From DASUBV01 sp035763085 (GTDB lineage: Bacteria > Actinomycetota > Actinomycetes > Streptosporangiales > Streptosporangiaceae), in the NCBI GenBank assembly GCA_035763085.1, contig DASUBV010000273.1, forward strand, positions 1-52,657: a stretch of DNA of 52,657 bases, given 5' to 3'. The position numbers and the translations under genes are program-made. A model generated the notes under the pieces. That model did no database searches and was not told the DNA's origin. It saw nothing but the letters and a program-made list of their open reading frames with translations. Shown piece after piece: positions 1-7,072 of this stretch; positions within the stretch are counted from its first letter, which is position 1; each line of letters begins with the position of its first letter.

Positions 1-295
1 GGTCGGCGACCCGAACACTGGCGTGGCCGTGTACGACACCTTCAGGTCGAGCGGTAGCTGGTTCCAAGTTGGCGGCACGAGCGCGGCGACTCCGATCATC
101 ACGGCCGCCATCGCGCTGGCGGGCACGCCGACCGCAAAGTACCCGGCGTCGAAGATCTACGCACACCCCGGCAAGTTCCACGACGTGACCAGGGGCCAGA
201 ACGGCACCTGCTCGCGGTGGTACGTCTGCCACGCCCGGAAGGGCTATGACGGCCCGACGGGCATCGGCACCCCGAACGGCCTGGGCGGCCTGTAG
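1..295 (+). CDS. S53 family (sedolisin) peptidase, C-terminal fragment
   Basis: The reading frame is open from base 2 and ends at the TAG at 293-295; the 5' part lies outside the window. The visible 97 residues carry the sedolisin serine motif GGTSAATP and a preceding DPNTGVAVYD stretch. They align almost residue for residue with the C-terminal part of the peptidase domain of the next gene (566-2170), including the two cysteines of TCS...YVC. Sedolisins are secreted Ser-Glu-Asp proteases active at acid pH. Unlike its neighbour, this copy stops right after the peptidase domain and has no C-terminal Ig-like domain. The tandem arrangement suggests a local duplication. Family assignment is secure; the substrate is unknown. 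Confidence 0.88.
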   Translation, partial: VGDPNTGVAVYDTFRSSGSWFQVGGTSAATPIITAAIALAGTPTAKYPASKIYAHPGKFHDVTRGQNGTCSRWYVCHARKGYDGPTGIGTPNGLGGL

Positions 296-310
296 GCGGT
301 CCCGGTAGCG

Positions 311-346
311 GCCCCGGCCGCGGAGAGTGATCTCCGCGGCCGGGGC
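311..346 (+). terminator. Terminator-like hairpin after first S53 gene
   Basis: A perfect 16-bp stem (311-326 with 331-346, arm GCCCCGGCCGCGGAGA) closes a GTGA loop, beginning 15 bases after the stop codon. There is no strong U-tract, which is common in high-GC actinobacteria. The following 349-430 stretch holds imperfect copies of GCTGTTTGCYGTGCGGC and nothing that looks coding. Confidence 0.7.
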
Positions 347-565
347 TGCTTGCTGTGCGGCTGTTTGCTGTGCGGCGTTTGCCACGCGGCTGTTTGCCGT
401 GCGGCCGCTGGCTGTGCGTGCTCTGCTGCCGTGGTGAGAATTCGCTGAATTTATTTAATGCCGATGGCAGCCAGGACAAAGGTCTGCTAAAAAACTCACC
501 GTCGCGGTAACCACTCCGAGGCAGCCAATCCGGCCAGCGACCCCCGCCGATACGGAGGAAATCAG

Positions 566-2170
566 GTGCAGATAATGCGACAAACCCGGCTGGCGGTCAC
601 GGCATTATCACTCCTGGGCGCGGCCGTGGCCGTGATGCCGGCCGGGGCGTCGGCGTCCAGCGCGGCGCCGAGCGCAGGCGGCGCGACCCCGGCGACCGCC
701 GGGCCGCAGCACGGTGACACCCAGCAAGTCTGCCCGGTGGACACCCGGCCCGGCTACGTCACCTGCCAGTCGGTGATCAAGCTGGCCAGCGCCGCCCGCA
801 ACGCCCCGGCCGCGGTGGGCACCGATGCCGCCGTGCGCGGCTACGGCCCGGGCGACCTGCGCTCGGCATATGGCCTGGCCAAGGCGGTGAGCCGCAGCAA
901 GGGCCGGACGATCGCGATCGTGGACGCCTACCGGGACCCGAAGGCCGAGAGCGACCTGGCCCACTACCGCAGCCACTACGGCCTGCCGCCGTGCACCAGG
1001 GCCAACGGCTGCCTGCACATCCTGAACCAGAACGGTCACTCCTCGCCGCTGCCCTCCCCGGACCGGGACTGGGCGCTGGAGGAGTCGCTGGACCTGGACA
1101 TGGTCTCGGCCATCTGCCCCCGGTGCCATATCACCCTGGTGGAGGGCTACCGCCCCTATACCAGGTCGCTGGGGATCGCCGAGAACACGGCGGCCAGCAA
1201 GGCGCGGTATGTCTCCAATAGCTGGAGCACGGAGGAGTTCAACGGCGAGGGCTCCTTCAACCACTATTTCCGTCATTCCGGGCATGCCATTGTGTTCGCG
1301 TCAGGTGACTTCGGGTACCTCAATTCCTCGGCACCGCCGCAGCTCGGCACCCGCCCGCAGACCTACCCCGGCGTCGTCCAGACCGTCACCTCGGTCGGCG
1401 GCACCAAGCTGGTGCACAAGAAGTCCGGCTCGCGGGCGTGGACCGAGACGGTCTGGGGCACGGCCGCCAACGCCAACTTCGAGGGCACGCAGTCCGGCTG
1501 CTCTACTTTGCAGCCCAAGCCGTCCTGGCAGCACAAGGCCGGCGACACGTGCACCCGGCGGACCCAGAACGACGTCGCCGCGGTCGCCGACCCGAACACC
1601 GGGGTGGCCGTGTATGACAGCTACGGGTACGGCGGCTGGATCCAGATGGGCGGTACCAGCGCCGCGACGCCCATCATCACGGCCATCTACGCGCTGGCCG
1701 GCGAGGCCGCCAGCCGCAGCTACCCGGCGTCCTACATCTACTCCCACCCCAAGTCGTTCCACGACATCACGGCCGGGCAGGACGGGACCTGCTCCCCGGC
1801 CTACCTGTGCCGCGCCGGGAAGGGGTACGACGGGCCGACCGGGGTCGGCACGCCCAGCGGGGCCTACGGCCTGTCCCCCTACAACGTCAACCCGATCACG
1901 CTGCTGGACCCGGGCGCCAAGACCGCGCACATGGGCAGTACGTTCAGCCTGCGGATCGCCGGGCTGGACCGGCGGGCGGCGGCGAACTGGCTGAAGTACA
2001 CCGCGACCGGGCTCCCCGCGGGGCTGCGCATCAGCGGGATCTCCCAGTCCACCAACGGCAGGATCACGGGCACGCCGACGGCGACGGGGACCTTCCACGT
2101 CACGGTGCACGCGAGGGACAACCACACCGGCAAGAGCAACGCGACCAAATTCACCATCACGGTGAAGTAG
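566..2170 (+). CDS. Secreted S53 family (sedolisin) peptidase with C-terminal Ig-like domain
   Basis: A 534-residue secreted serine-carboxyl protease. The GTG start at 566 lies 7 bases after GGAGG (554-558); the ATG at 575 is too far from it. Residues 1-30 form a Sec signal peptide (MRQTRL, hydrophobic core, Ala-rich cleavage region). The peptidase domain starts near residue 93 and carries E172 and D176 (ALEESLDLD), the oxyanion region SGDFG and the nucleophile S365 in GGTSAATP. Only about 60 residues separate signal and catalytic domain, so the long propeptide typical of S53 enzymes is absent or reduced. The last 90 residues (RIAGLDRR...FTITVK) resemble a bacterial Ig/He_PIG-type domain (inferred). 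A rare TTA leucine codon sits at 605-607 in the signal peptide, which in Streptomyces relatives would make translation depend on bldA tRNA. It is a paralogue of the preceding gene. Confidence 0.93.
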   Translation: MQIMRQTRLAVTALSLLGAAVAVMPAGASASSAAPSAGGATPATAGPQHGDTQQVCPVDTRPGYVTCQSVIKLASAARNAPAAVGTDAAVRGYGPGDLRSAYGLAKAVSRSKGRTIAIVDAYRDPKAESDLAHYRSHYGLPPCTRANGCLHILNQNGHSSPLPSPDRDWALEESLDLDMVSAICPRCHITLVEGYRPYTRSLGIAENTAASKARYVSNSWSTEEFNGEGSFNHYFRHSGHAIVFASGDFGYLNSSAPPQLGTRPQTYPGVVQTVTSVGGTKLVHKKSGSRAWTETVWGTAANANFEGTQSGCSTLQPKPSWQHKAGDTCTRRTQNDVAAVADPNTGVAVYDSYGYGGWIQMGGTSAATPIITAIYALAGEAASRSYPASYIYSHPKSFHDITAGQDGTCSPAYLCRAGKGYDGPTGVGTPSGAYGLSPYNVNPITLLDPGAKTAHMGSTFSLRIAGLDRRAAANWLKYTATGLPAGLRISGISQSTNGRITGTPTATGTFHVTVHARDNHTGKSNATKFTITVK

Positions 2171-2474
2171 GACTAGCTGCGGGGTACCGGGCCGTGCAGC
2201 CGGAAACGGGGTAGAAGCCGTCGCCGTGCCGGCCCGGCCCGGTGATCCGCGGCCGTGGCTGCCACCGCCGTTCGGGTAAGCCGTGCCGAGCCGCTGGGCG
2301 GGTAACCAGGGTGACCTGGGGTTTCAGGGGGGGTGTCCCCTGGGCTGACAACGTCGCTACCTGTGACAAATCTGTGTGCGATACTCAGGCAAACATCGGA
2401 TCTCCTGGCACCGCCGGAGACCACCAGGCCTGCGGTGCCGCGCTGCGGACGAGGCGAAACAGGAGGGCGCGGCC
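2171..2474. other. Intergenic region, protease to GntR regulator
   Basis: No gene is visible. A 9-bp inverted repeat ACCGGGCCG/CGGCCCGGT (2186-2194 and 2235-2243) with a 40-base loop is a weak terminator candidate for the protease. The AT-richer part from about 2340 to 2390 probably holds the promoter of the downstream regulator, but I could not find a well spaced -35/-10 pair. The putative GntR operator at 2391-2405 is listed separately. Confidence 0.4.
2391..2405. promoter_or_regulatory. Candidate GntR (FCD) operator, autoregulatory
   Basis: AAACATCGGATCTCC, read on the minus strand, is GGAGATCCGATGTTT and matches 12 of 15 positions of the site at 20512-20526, with 11 consecutive identities (AGATCCGATGT). 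It lies 70 bases upstream of the GTG of the FCD-GntR gene, a usual position for autoregulation. Inferred from sequence sharing only. Confidence 0.5.
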
Positions 2475-3146
2475 GTGGCAGTCACCGACGAGGCGATCGA
2501 AAAGATCAAGTCAATGATTGTCTCCGGCACGCTGCGGGCCGGGGACCGGCTGCCCAAGGAGGCCGACCTCGCGGCCGAGCTCGGGTTGTCCCGCAGCTCC
2601 CTGCGCGAGGCGGTCCGCGCGCTGGCCCTGATCAACATTCTCGACGTGCGCCGCGGCGACGGAACCTACGTCACCAGCCTCCAGCCGGCCGTCATGCTCG
2701 AGGCGCTCAATTTCATCGTCGATTTCCACCGCGACGCCAGCGTGCTGGAGTTTCTTCAGGTCCGGCGCATCCTGGAGCCAGCGGCCACGGCCCTGGCCGC
2801 CGAGCGCATCGCGGGCCAGGAGATCGATGACCTGCGCGCGCTGCTGGACCGGCTGGGACCCCAGCCCGAGGTCGACGACCTGGTCGCCAACGACCTGGAG
2901 TTCCACCGCCGGATCGCGGCCGGCTCGGGGAACTCGGTGCTGTGCTCGCTGCTGGATACGATCTCGGCGCCCACGACCCGGGCCCGGATCTGGCGCGGCC
3001 TGACCCAGTCCGGTGCGCGGGAGCGCACGCTGGCCGAGCACCGGGCGATCCTGGACGCGCTCGCCTCCCGTGACGGGGACGTGGCCCGGTCCTGGGCCAC
3101 CGTGCACATCGCCAATGTCGAGCAATGGCTGTCGTCCGTTTTGTGA
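2475..3146 (+). CDS. FCD-domain GntR family (FadR subfamily) transcriptional regulator
   Basis: I chose GTG 2475 because AGGAGG (2461-2466) lies 8 bases before it; upstream in-frame starts have no ribosome site. This gives 223 residues. Residues about 1-65 form the winged helix typical of GntR proteins (IVSGTLRAGDRLP, ELGLSRSSLREAVRAL, RRGDGTYV). Residues about 75-220 are an all-helical FCD effector domain with the D-L-EFHRRIAAGSGN segment and later histidines that usually bind a metal and a sugar acid or related ligand. Similar sites upstream of its own gene and in the promoter at 20509-20538 suggest it controls the minus-strand fucose-type catabolic operon 13555-20443. A sugar acid such as L-fuconate would be a sensible ligand, but that is inference. 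Confidence 0.9.
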   Translation: MAVTDEAIEKIKSMIVSGTLRAGDRLPKEADLAAELGLSRSSLREAVRALALINILDVRRGDGTYVTSLQPAVMLEALNFIVDFHRDASVLEFLQVRRILEPAATALAAERIAGQEIDDLRALLDRLGPQPEVDDLVANDLEFHRRIAAGSGNSVLCSLLDTISAPTTRARIWRGLTQSGARERTLAEHRAILDALASRDGDVARSWATVHIANVEQWLSSVL

Positions 3147-3218
3147 CGACATCGACGGTCCGATAACGGCGACTATCAGGATTCGCTCACTCACGCGCAG
3201 TAAGTTCCATTGGCGGTA

Positions 3219-3262
3219 TTGACAGCCGTCCGCGACTCGGAAATCATGCAGTAATCGATTAC
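3219..3262 (+). promoter_or_regulatory. Promoter with LacI-type operator for the MalEFG-like ABC operon
   Basis: TTGACA (3219-3224), a 17-base spacer and AATCAT (3242-3247) form a good sigma70-like promoter. The perfect 12-bp palindrome GTAATCGATTAC (3251-3262) starts 3 bases after the -10 and covers the predicted start point, so a bound repressor would block initiation. Closely related 12-mers lie in front of lacI (12140-12151) and of the GH172 gene (13466-13477), which identifies the local LacI protein (11087-12127) as the likely binder. Confidence 0.72.
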
Positions 3263-3612
3263 CCGCCCCCTCAGGGGAGCGGCGTAGTCGCCCGCAAGCA
3301 GGATCGCGAGCGGAGGGTTCGGCTACGTACATGCGCAGCATCAAGCAGCCAGACGCCAGCTCCCGCACGCCGATCCGCCGCGCAGGCACGGCAGCCGGAC
3401 CCGGTCCGGCTCACTGTGCCGCCTCCTGCAGCCGCCGCCCGGAATCTCCTGCCCGGCACCGAGCGCCGGGTCTCTCCGGACCATGGCAGGCCTGGTCACA
3501 TCAGCCTTTCGCCGACTTCAGCTGCCTCGGCGAGACGGACCGGTTACCGGCGGCCTGACTGGCCGGGTCGTGCTGACAGGCCGGCAGTCCGCGGTGAAGG
3601 AAGGGATGCCCC
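3263..3612 (+). other. Long 5' leader of the ABC operon
   Basis: If transcription starts within 3251-3262, the substrate-binding-protein mRNA has a leader of about 350 bases. It contains a short open frame at 3331-3558 with poor codon character and no convincing ribosome site, which I do not call a gene. I recognise no known riboswitch. A second promoter nearer the gene cannot be excluded. Confidence 0.35.
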
Positions 3613-5004
3613 ATGAACACACCCCCAGCAGGCAGACAGATCGGCCACAGTCACCAGCCCGGCGGCCCGGGCACCCGGATCGGCCGCCGGGATTTCCTCT
3701 CCGCCGCCGGCAAGGCCGCGGCGGTGGCCGCCTCCGCCGGGCCGCTGCTCGCCGCCTGCGGGTCGTCATCATCGGGCGGATCGACCGCCGATGACGTCCT
3801 GACCATCGGCCTTCCCGTCACGCCCAAGGACTTCGCCCAGACGACGAAGTACCTGACGGCCTTCACGAAGAAGACCGGCATCACCGTCAAGCCGTTCACC
3901 ACGAACACCGCCACCAACACCTGGGTAGCGGTGTTCCAGGAGATCTCCACCCGGCTGGCCGGCGGTGAGCCGATTGACAGTGCCTACATCGCCACCGAGG
4001 GCATGCAGTTGTTCGAGCGGCGCGGCGTGCTGGAGCCGCTCGACCCGTACATCCAGACCGCCAAGGGCGACGTCAGCAGCTTCTATGCCGATGTCAGCCC
4101 GCAGATGCTGGCCAGCTTCCGGCAGCTCGACAACCTCAACGGGAAGACCTACTTCATTCCCATCGGCTACAACGTCATGTCAATGTGGTACAACCGCAAG
4201 CTGTTCTCCGAGCTCGGGATCGCCGAGCCGGCGCCCGGCTGGACCTGGTCCGACTTCGAAAAGGCGGCCACCAGGCTGGCGTCCACATCCGGCCGGCTCG
4301 GCTTCGCCATTGGCGCGCCGGTGCCGGGGCCGTTCACCGACGTGTACCCGTGGGTGCTGACTAATGGCGGTGGCATCCTCAACACCGACCAGACCAAGTG
4401 CACGGCGGACAGCCCGGCCAACATCGAGGCCGCCACGTTCGTGCGCAGCCTGGTGACCAGGAAGCTGGTCAACCAGCCGGGCGGCTCCTACAACGCCTTC
4501 AGCGCGGCCGCGGTGGGCAAGCTCGGCATGTTCGGTGCCGGGATCTGGCCCAATACCGGCATCCCGCTGCATCAGGACCAGATCAACAAGCAGTTCGCCA
4601 TCGTGCCCTGGCCCAAGCAGACCACCTCCGGCACCCCGGTGGGGGTGGGCGGGTTCCCCATGTTCAAGCAGACCCGCAACAAGAAGGCCCTGTGGGAGTT
4701 CATCAAGTTCACCATCTCCGAGGAGTTCCAGCACGGCCCGGTGGTGAACTTCGGCGGTGACATGCCGATCCGGCAGTCGGTGGCCCGGAGCAAGGAATTC
4801 CTGAAGAACTTCCCGCCGGGCACCGAGAACTTCAGCAACGAGCTGGCCTACTCGACCATGATCGTCGGAGTTCCGAACGGCAGCGCGGTCGAGAGCGAGA
4901 TCTCCACTGCCTGGGAGCAGATCCTGACCGGGTCATCCTCCCCGGAGGCCGGGATGAAGACCATGCAGAGCAGCGTCACCCAGCTCATGGCTCAGCAGGT
5001 CTAG
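3613..5004 (+). CDS. ABC transporter substrate-binding lipoprotein, family 1 (MalE-like)
   Basis: A 463-residue extracellular solute-binding lipoprotein, the recognition subunit of the importer encoded by the next two genes. The N-terminus has a twin-arginine motif (GRRDFLSAAG, about residues 24-33), a hydrophobic stretch and a lipobox LLAAC, so it is probably exported folded by Tat and lipid-anchored. The mature part has the family-1 pattern: an internal region with YNRKLFSELGI, PGWTWSDFEKAA, and a C-terminal GGDMPIRQSV segment. ATG 3613 follows GGAAGGG by a short gap. The gene is preceded by a promoter with a LacI-type operator and followed by two permeases, but no ATPase gene is present locally; such importers usually share a MsiK-type ATPase encoded elsewhere. 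The ligand is probably an oligosaccharide or glycoside released with the GH116/GH172 enzymes (inferred). Confidence 0.93.
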   Translation: MNTPPAGRQIGHSHQPGGPGTRIGRRDFLSAAGKAAAVAASAGPLLAACGSSSSGGSTADDVLTIGLPVTPKDFAQTTKYLTAFTKKTGITVKPFTTNTATNTWVAVFQEISTRLAGGEPIDSAYIATEGMQLFERRGVLEPLDPYIQTAKGDVSSFYADVSPQMLASFRQLDNLNGKTYFIPIGYNVMSMWYNRKLFSELGIAEPAPGWTWSDFEKAATRLASTSGRLGFAIGAPVPGPFTDVYPWVLTNGGGILNTDQTKCTADSPANIEAATFVRSLVTRKLVNQPGGSYNAFSAAAVGKLGMFGAGIWPNTGIPLHQDQINKQFAIVPWPKQTTSGTPVGVGGFPMFKQTRNKKALWEFIKFTISEEFQHGPVVNFGGDMPIRQSVARSKEFLKNFPPGTENFSNELAYSTMIVGVPNGSAVESEISTAWEQILTGSSSPEAGMKTMQSSVTQLMAQQV

Positions 5005-5102
5005 CAGGACGCGGCGGACTCATGGAACTGGCGGACAGGGGCGGCCCGCCGGGCGCGCCCCTGGCCGCTGCCGCGTCTTAACCCCGGGAGGAGGCGGCAG
5101 CT

Positions 5103-6158
5103 GTGCGCGTGCGCATCGCGAAGTCGCTCACCAGCACACCATCACCCGCCACGGCGGGCAGCGGGCTGGCCACGGCGACCGCCGGGCCGGTGACCTCGAG
5201 CCGCCGGGCGGCGGATCAGGCGCCAGCCGCCGGGCGGATCCCGCTGCGCCGCGGGCCCGGCCGGCTGCGCGGCCGGGTCGGCCGCCGCCAGCCCCTGACG
5301 GCCTACCTGCTGCTCAGCCCGGCGCTGGTGCTCTATATCGCGTTCATCGGCATCCCGCTGGTCGGGATCATCGTCATCTCGTTCGTGCAGTGGGACCTGA
5401 TCTCGCCGCCGCACCTGGTCGGCCTGGGCAACTACAAGATGGTCGGCCGCGACCCGCAGCTCGGCCAGACTCTGTGGAACACCTTCCTGTTCGACATCAT
5501 GACCACCGCCGTGCACCTGGTGCTCGGCCTGGGCCTGGCCCTGGCGGTGACCACAGTCCGCTCACGGGTGATCAGGTACTGGGCCAGGACCGCGATCGTG
5601 ACGCCCTTCCTGATGTCGGCCGGGGTCGTCGCCCTGATGTGGTCCTACATCATGGCCGACGGCACCGGGCCGCTGAACTACTACCTGCACAAGCTCGGCC
5701 TGAGCCCGCCGAACTGGCTTGCCTCCGGAACCTGGTCGCTGCCCGGCCTGGTGATCATCGACGTGTGGGCGACGATCGGCTTCACCTTCATCATCTTCCT
5801 GGTCGGGCTGCAGTCCATCCCGGCCGAGCTCTACGAGGCGGCATCGATCGACGGCGCCAACGCGATGGGGCGCTTCCGCCGGATCACCCTGCCGATGCTG
5901 TCGCCCGCCACCTTCATCGCCTCGGCGACCGCGTTCATCGGCGCCTTCGAGATCTTCACCTGGCCGCTGATCGACACCAACGGCGGGCCGGGGATCGCCA
6001 CCCAGACAGTCCTGCTCTACATCTATCGCGAGGCCTTCCAGAACTACCAGTTCGGTTACAGCGCGGTGGTGTCGCTCATCAACGTCGCCATCCTGATCAG
6101 CTTCGTGGTGGTGATGGGCGTGCTGGCCCGGAAGTGGGTGCATTATGAGCGCGTCTAG
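5103..6158 (+). CDS. ABC sugar transporter permease (MalF/UgpA type)
   Basis: A 351-residue inner-membrane permease. GTG 5103 sits about 8 bases after GGGAGGAGG. The first 65 residues are Ala/Pro/Arg-rich and cytosolic, longer than usual for the family. About six hydrophobic segments follow, starting with LTAYLLLSPALVLYIAFIGIPLVGIIVIS. The EAA loop that contacts the ATPase reads EAASIDGANAMGRFRRITLPML. The stop overlaps the next permease by 14 bases, so the two are translated together. It forms the heterodimeric channel with the product of 6145-7020 and takes substrate from the lipoprotein of 3613-5004. Confidence 0.94.
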   Translation: MRVRIAKSLTSTPSPATAGSGLATATAGPVTSSRRAADQAPAAGRIPLRRGPGRLRGRVGRRQPLTAYLLLSPALVLYIAFIGIPLVGIIVISFVQWDLISPPHLVGLGNYKMVGRDPQLGQTLWNTFLFDIMTTAVHLVLGLGLALAVTTVRSRVIRYWARTAIVTPFLMSAGVVALMWSYIMADGTGPLNYYLHKLGLSPPNWLASGTWSLPGLVIIDVWATIGFTFIIFLVGLQSIPAELYEAASIDGANAMGRFRRITLPMLSPATFIASATAFIGAFEIFTWPLIDTNGGPGIATQTVLLYIYREAFQNYQFGYSAVVSLINVAILISFVVVMGVLARKWVHYERV

Positions 6159-7020
6159 CCTGTCGCTGCCCGCGGCCCGGCACCGGAGCGTGCGGGTGCG
6201 CGGCCTGCTCGGCCGGGCGGTCCTGGGCCTGTTCCTGACCGTGGCCGGCGTCGTCATGCTGCTGCCGGTGGCCTGGGTTGTCCTGATGTCGTTCGAGAGC
6301 ACCCAGGACCAGACCGCGCTGCCGCCGGTCTGGTTCCCCGCCCACCTGACCTTGATCAGCTACCGGACGCTGTTCTCCGCGGCCCCGTTCGCCGTCAACA
6401 TCATCAACTCCGTCGTGATCACCGCAGCCGTTGTCATCGGCTCGGCGATCGTCAGCATCCTGGCCGCCTACGCGTTTGCCCGCCTGGAGTTCCGCGGCCG
6501 TGAGGTCGTGTTCACCCTGTTCCTGGCCGCGCTGACGCTGCCCAGCCAGGTCTCCGCCGTCCCCGAGTTCGTCGTCGTCAAGTACCTGCACTTGCTGAAC
6601 AGCCAGCTCAGCCTCATCATCCCGGCCCTCATCCAGGTGGTCGGCGTGTTCCTGCTGCGCCAGCACTTCCGGACCATCCCCACCGACCTGGACGATGCGG
6701 CCCGCATCGACGGCGCCGGCCACCTGAAGATCATCCGGCACATCATGGTGCCGCTGTCCTGGCCGGCCATCTCGGCGGTGATGGTTATCACCGGCCAGTA
6801 CATCTGGAATGACTTCTTCTGGCCGAACCTGTTCATCAACAGCACCAGCCACATGCCAGCGCCGCTGGCCCTGTACAACCTCGAGGCGGTGGCCGGCGGC
6901 GGTCCGATCGGCGCGATCTTCGCGGGCCTGTCGGTCCTGTGCGTGCCCTGCGTGATCGGGTTCATCATCCTGCAGCGCCGCCTCATGGAGGGCATCGGCT
7001 ACCGCGGTGTCTCCCGCTAG
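6145..7020 (+). CDS. ABC sugar transporter permease (MalG/UgpE type)
   Basis: A 291-residue permease with six predicted membrane segments and the EAA loop DAARIDGAGHLKIIRHIMVPL. ATG 6145 lies inside the end of the previous permease gene (14-base overlap), a translationally coupled arrangement normal for MalF/MalG pairs. The product ends in the typical short tail GIGYRGVSR. It is the second half of the channel; the ATPase is not encoded nearby. GH116 follows after 52 bases and is probably in the same transcript. Confidence 0.94.
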   Translation: MSASSLSLPAARHRSVRVRGLLGRAVLGLFLTVAGVVMLLPVAWVVLMSFESTQDQTALPPVWFPAHLTLISYRTLFSAAPFAVNIINSVVITAAVVIGSAIVSILAAYAFARLEFRGREVVFTLFLAALTLPSQVSAVPEFVVVKYLHLLNSQLSLIIPALIQVVGVFLLRQHFRTIPTDLDDAARIDGAGHLKIIRHIMVPLSWPAISAVMVITGQYIWNDFFWPNLFINSTSHMPAPLALYNLEAVAGGGPIGAIFAGLSVLCVPCVIGFIILQRRLMEGIGYRGVSR

Positions 7021-7072
7021 CGGGCTGGCCTGCGTCAGGCGGTCCTCGACACTCAGAAGGGAAGGCAGCTTT

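Noticed and set aside
3331..3558. 75-residue open frame in the leader of the ABC operon
   Set aside because: No convincing ribosome site, odd composition, no recognisable motif; treated as leader sequence.
3613..7020. Horizontal transfer or mobile element around the sugar island
   Set aside because: GC content and codon use match the rest of the window, and no transposase, integrase, tRNA-linked repeat or att-like duplication was seen.
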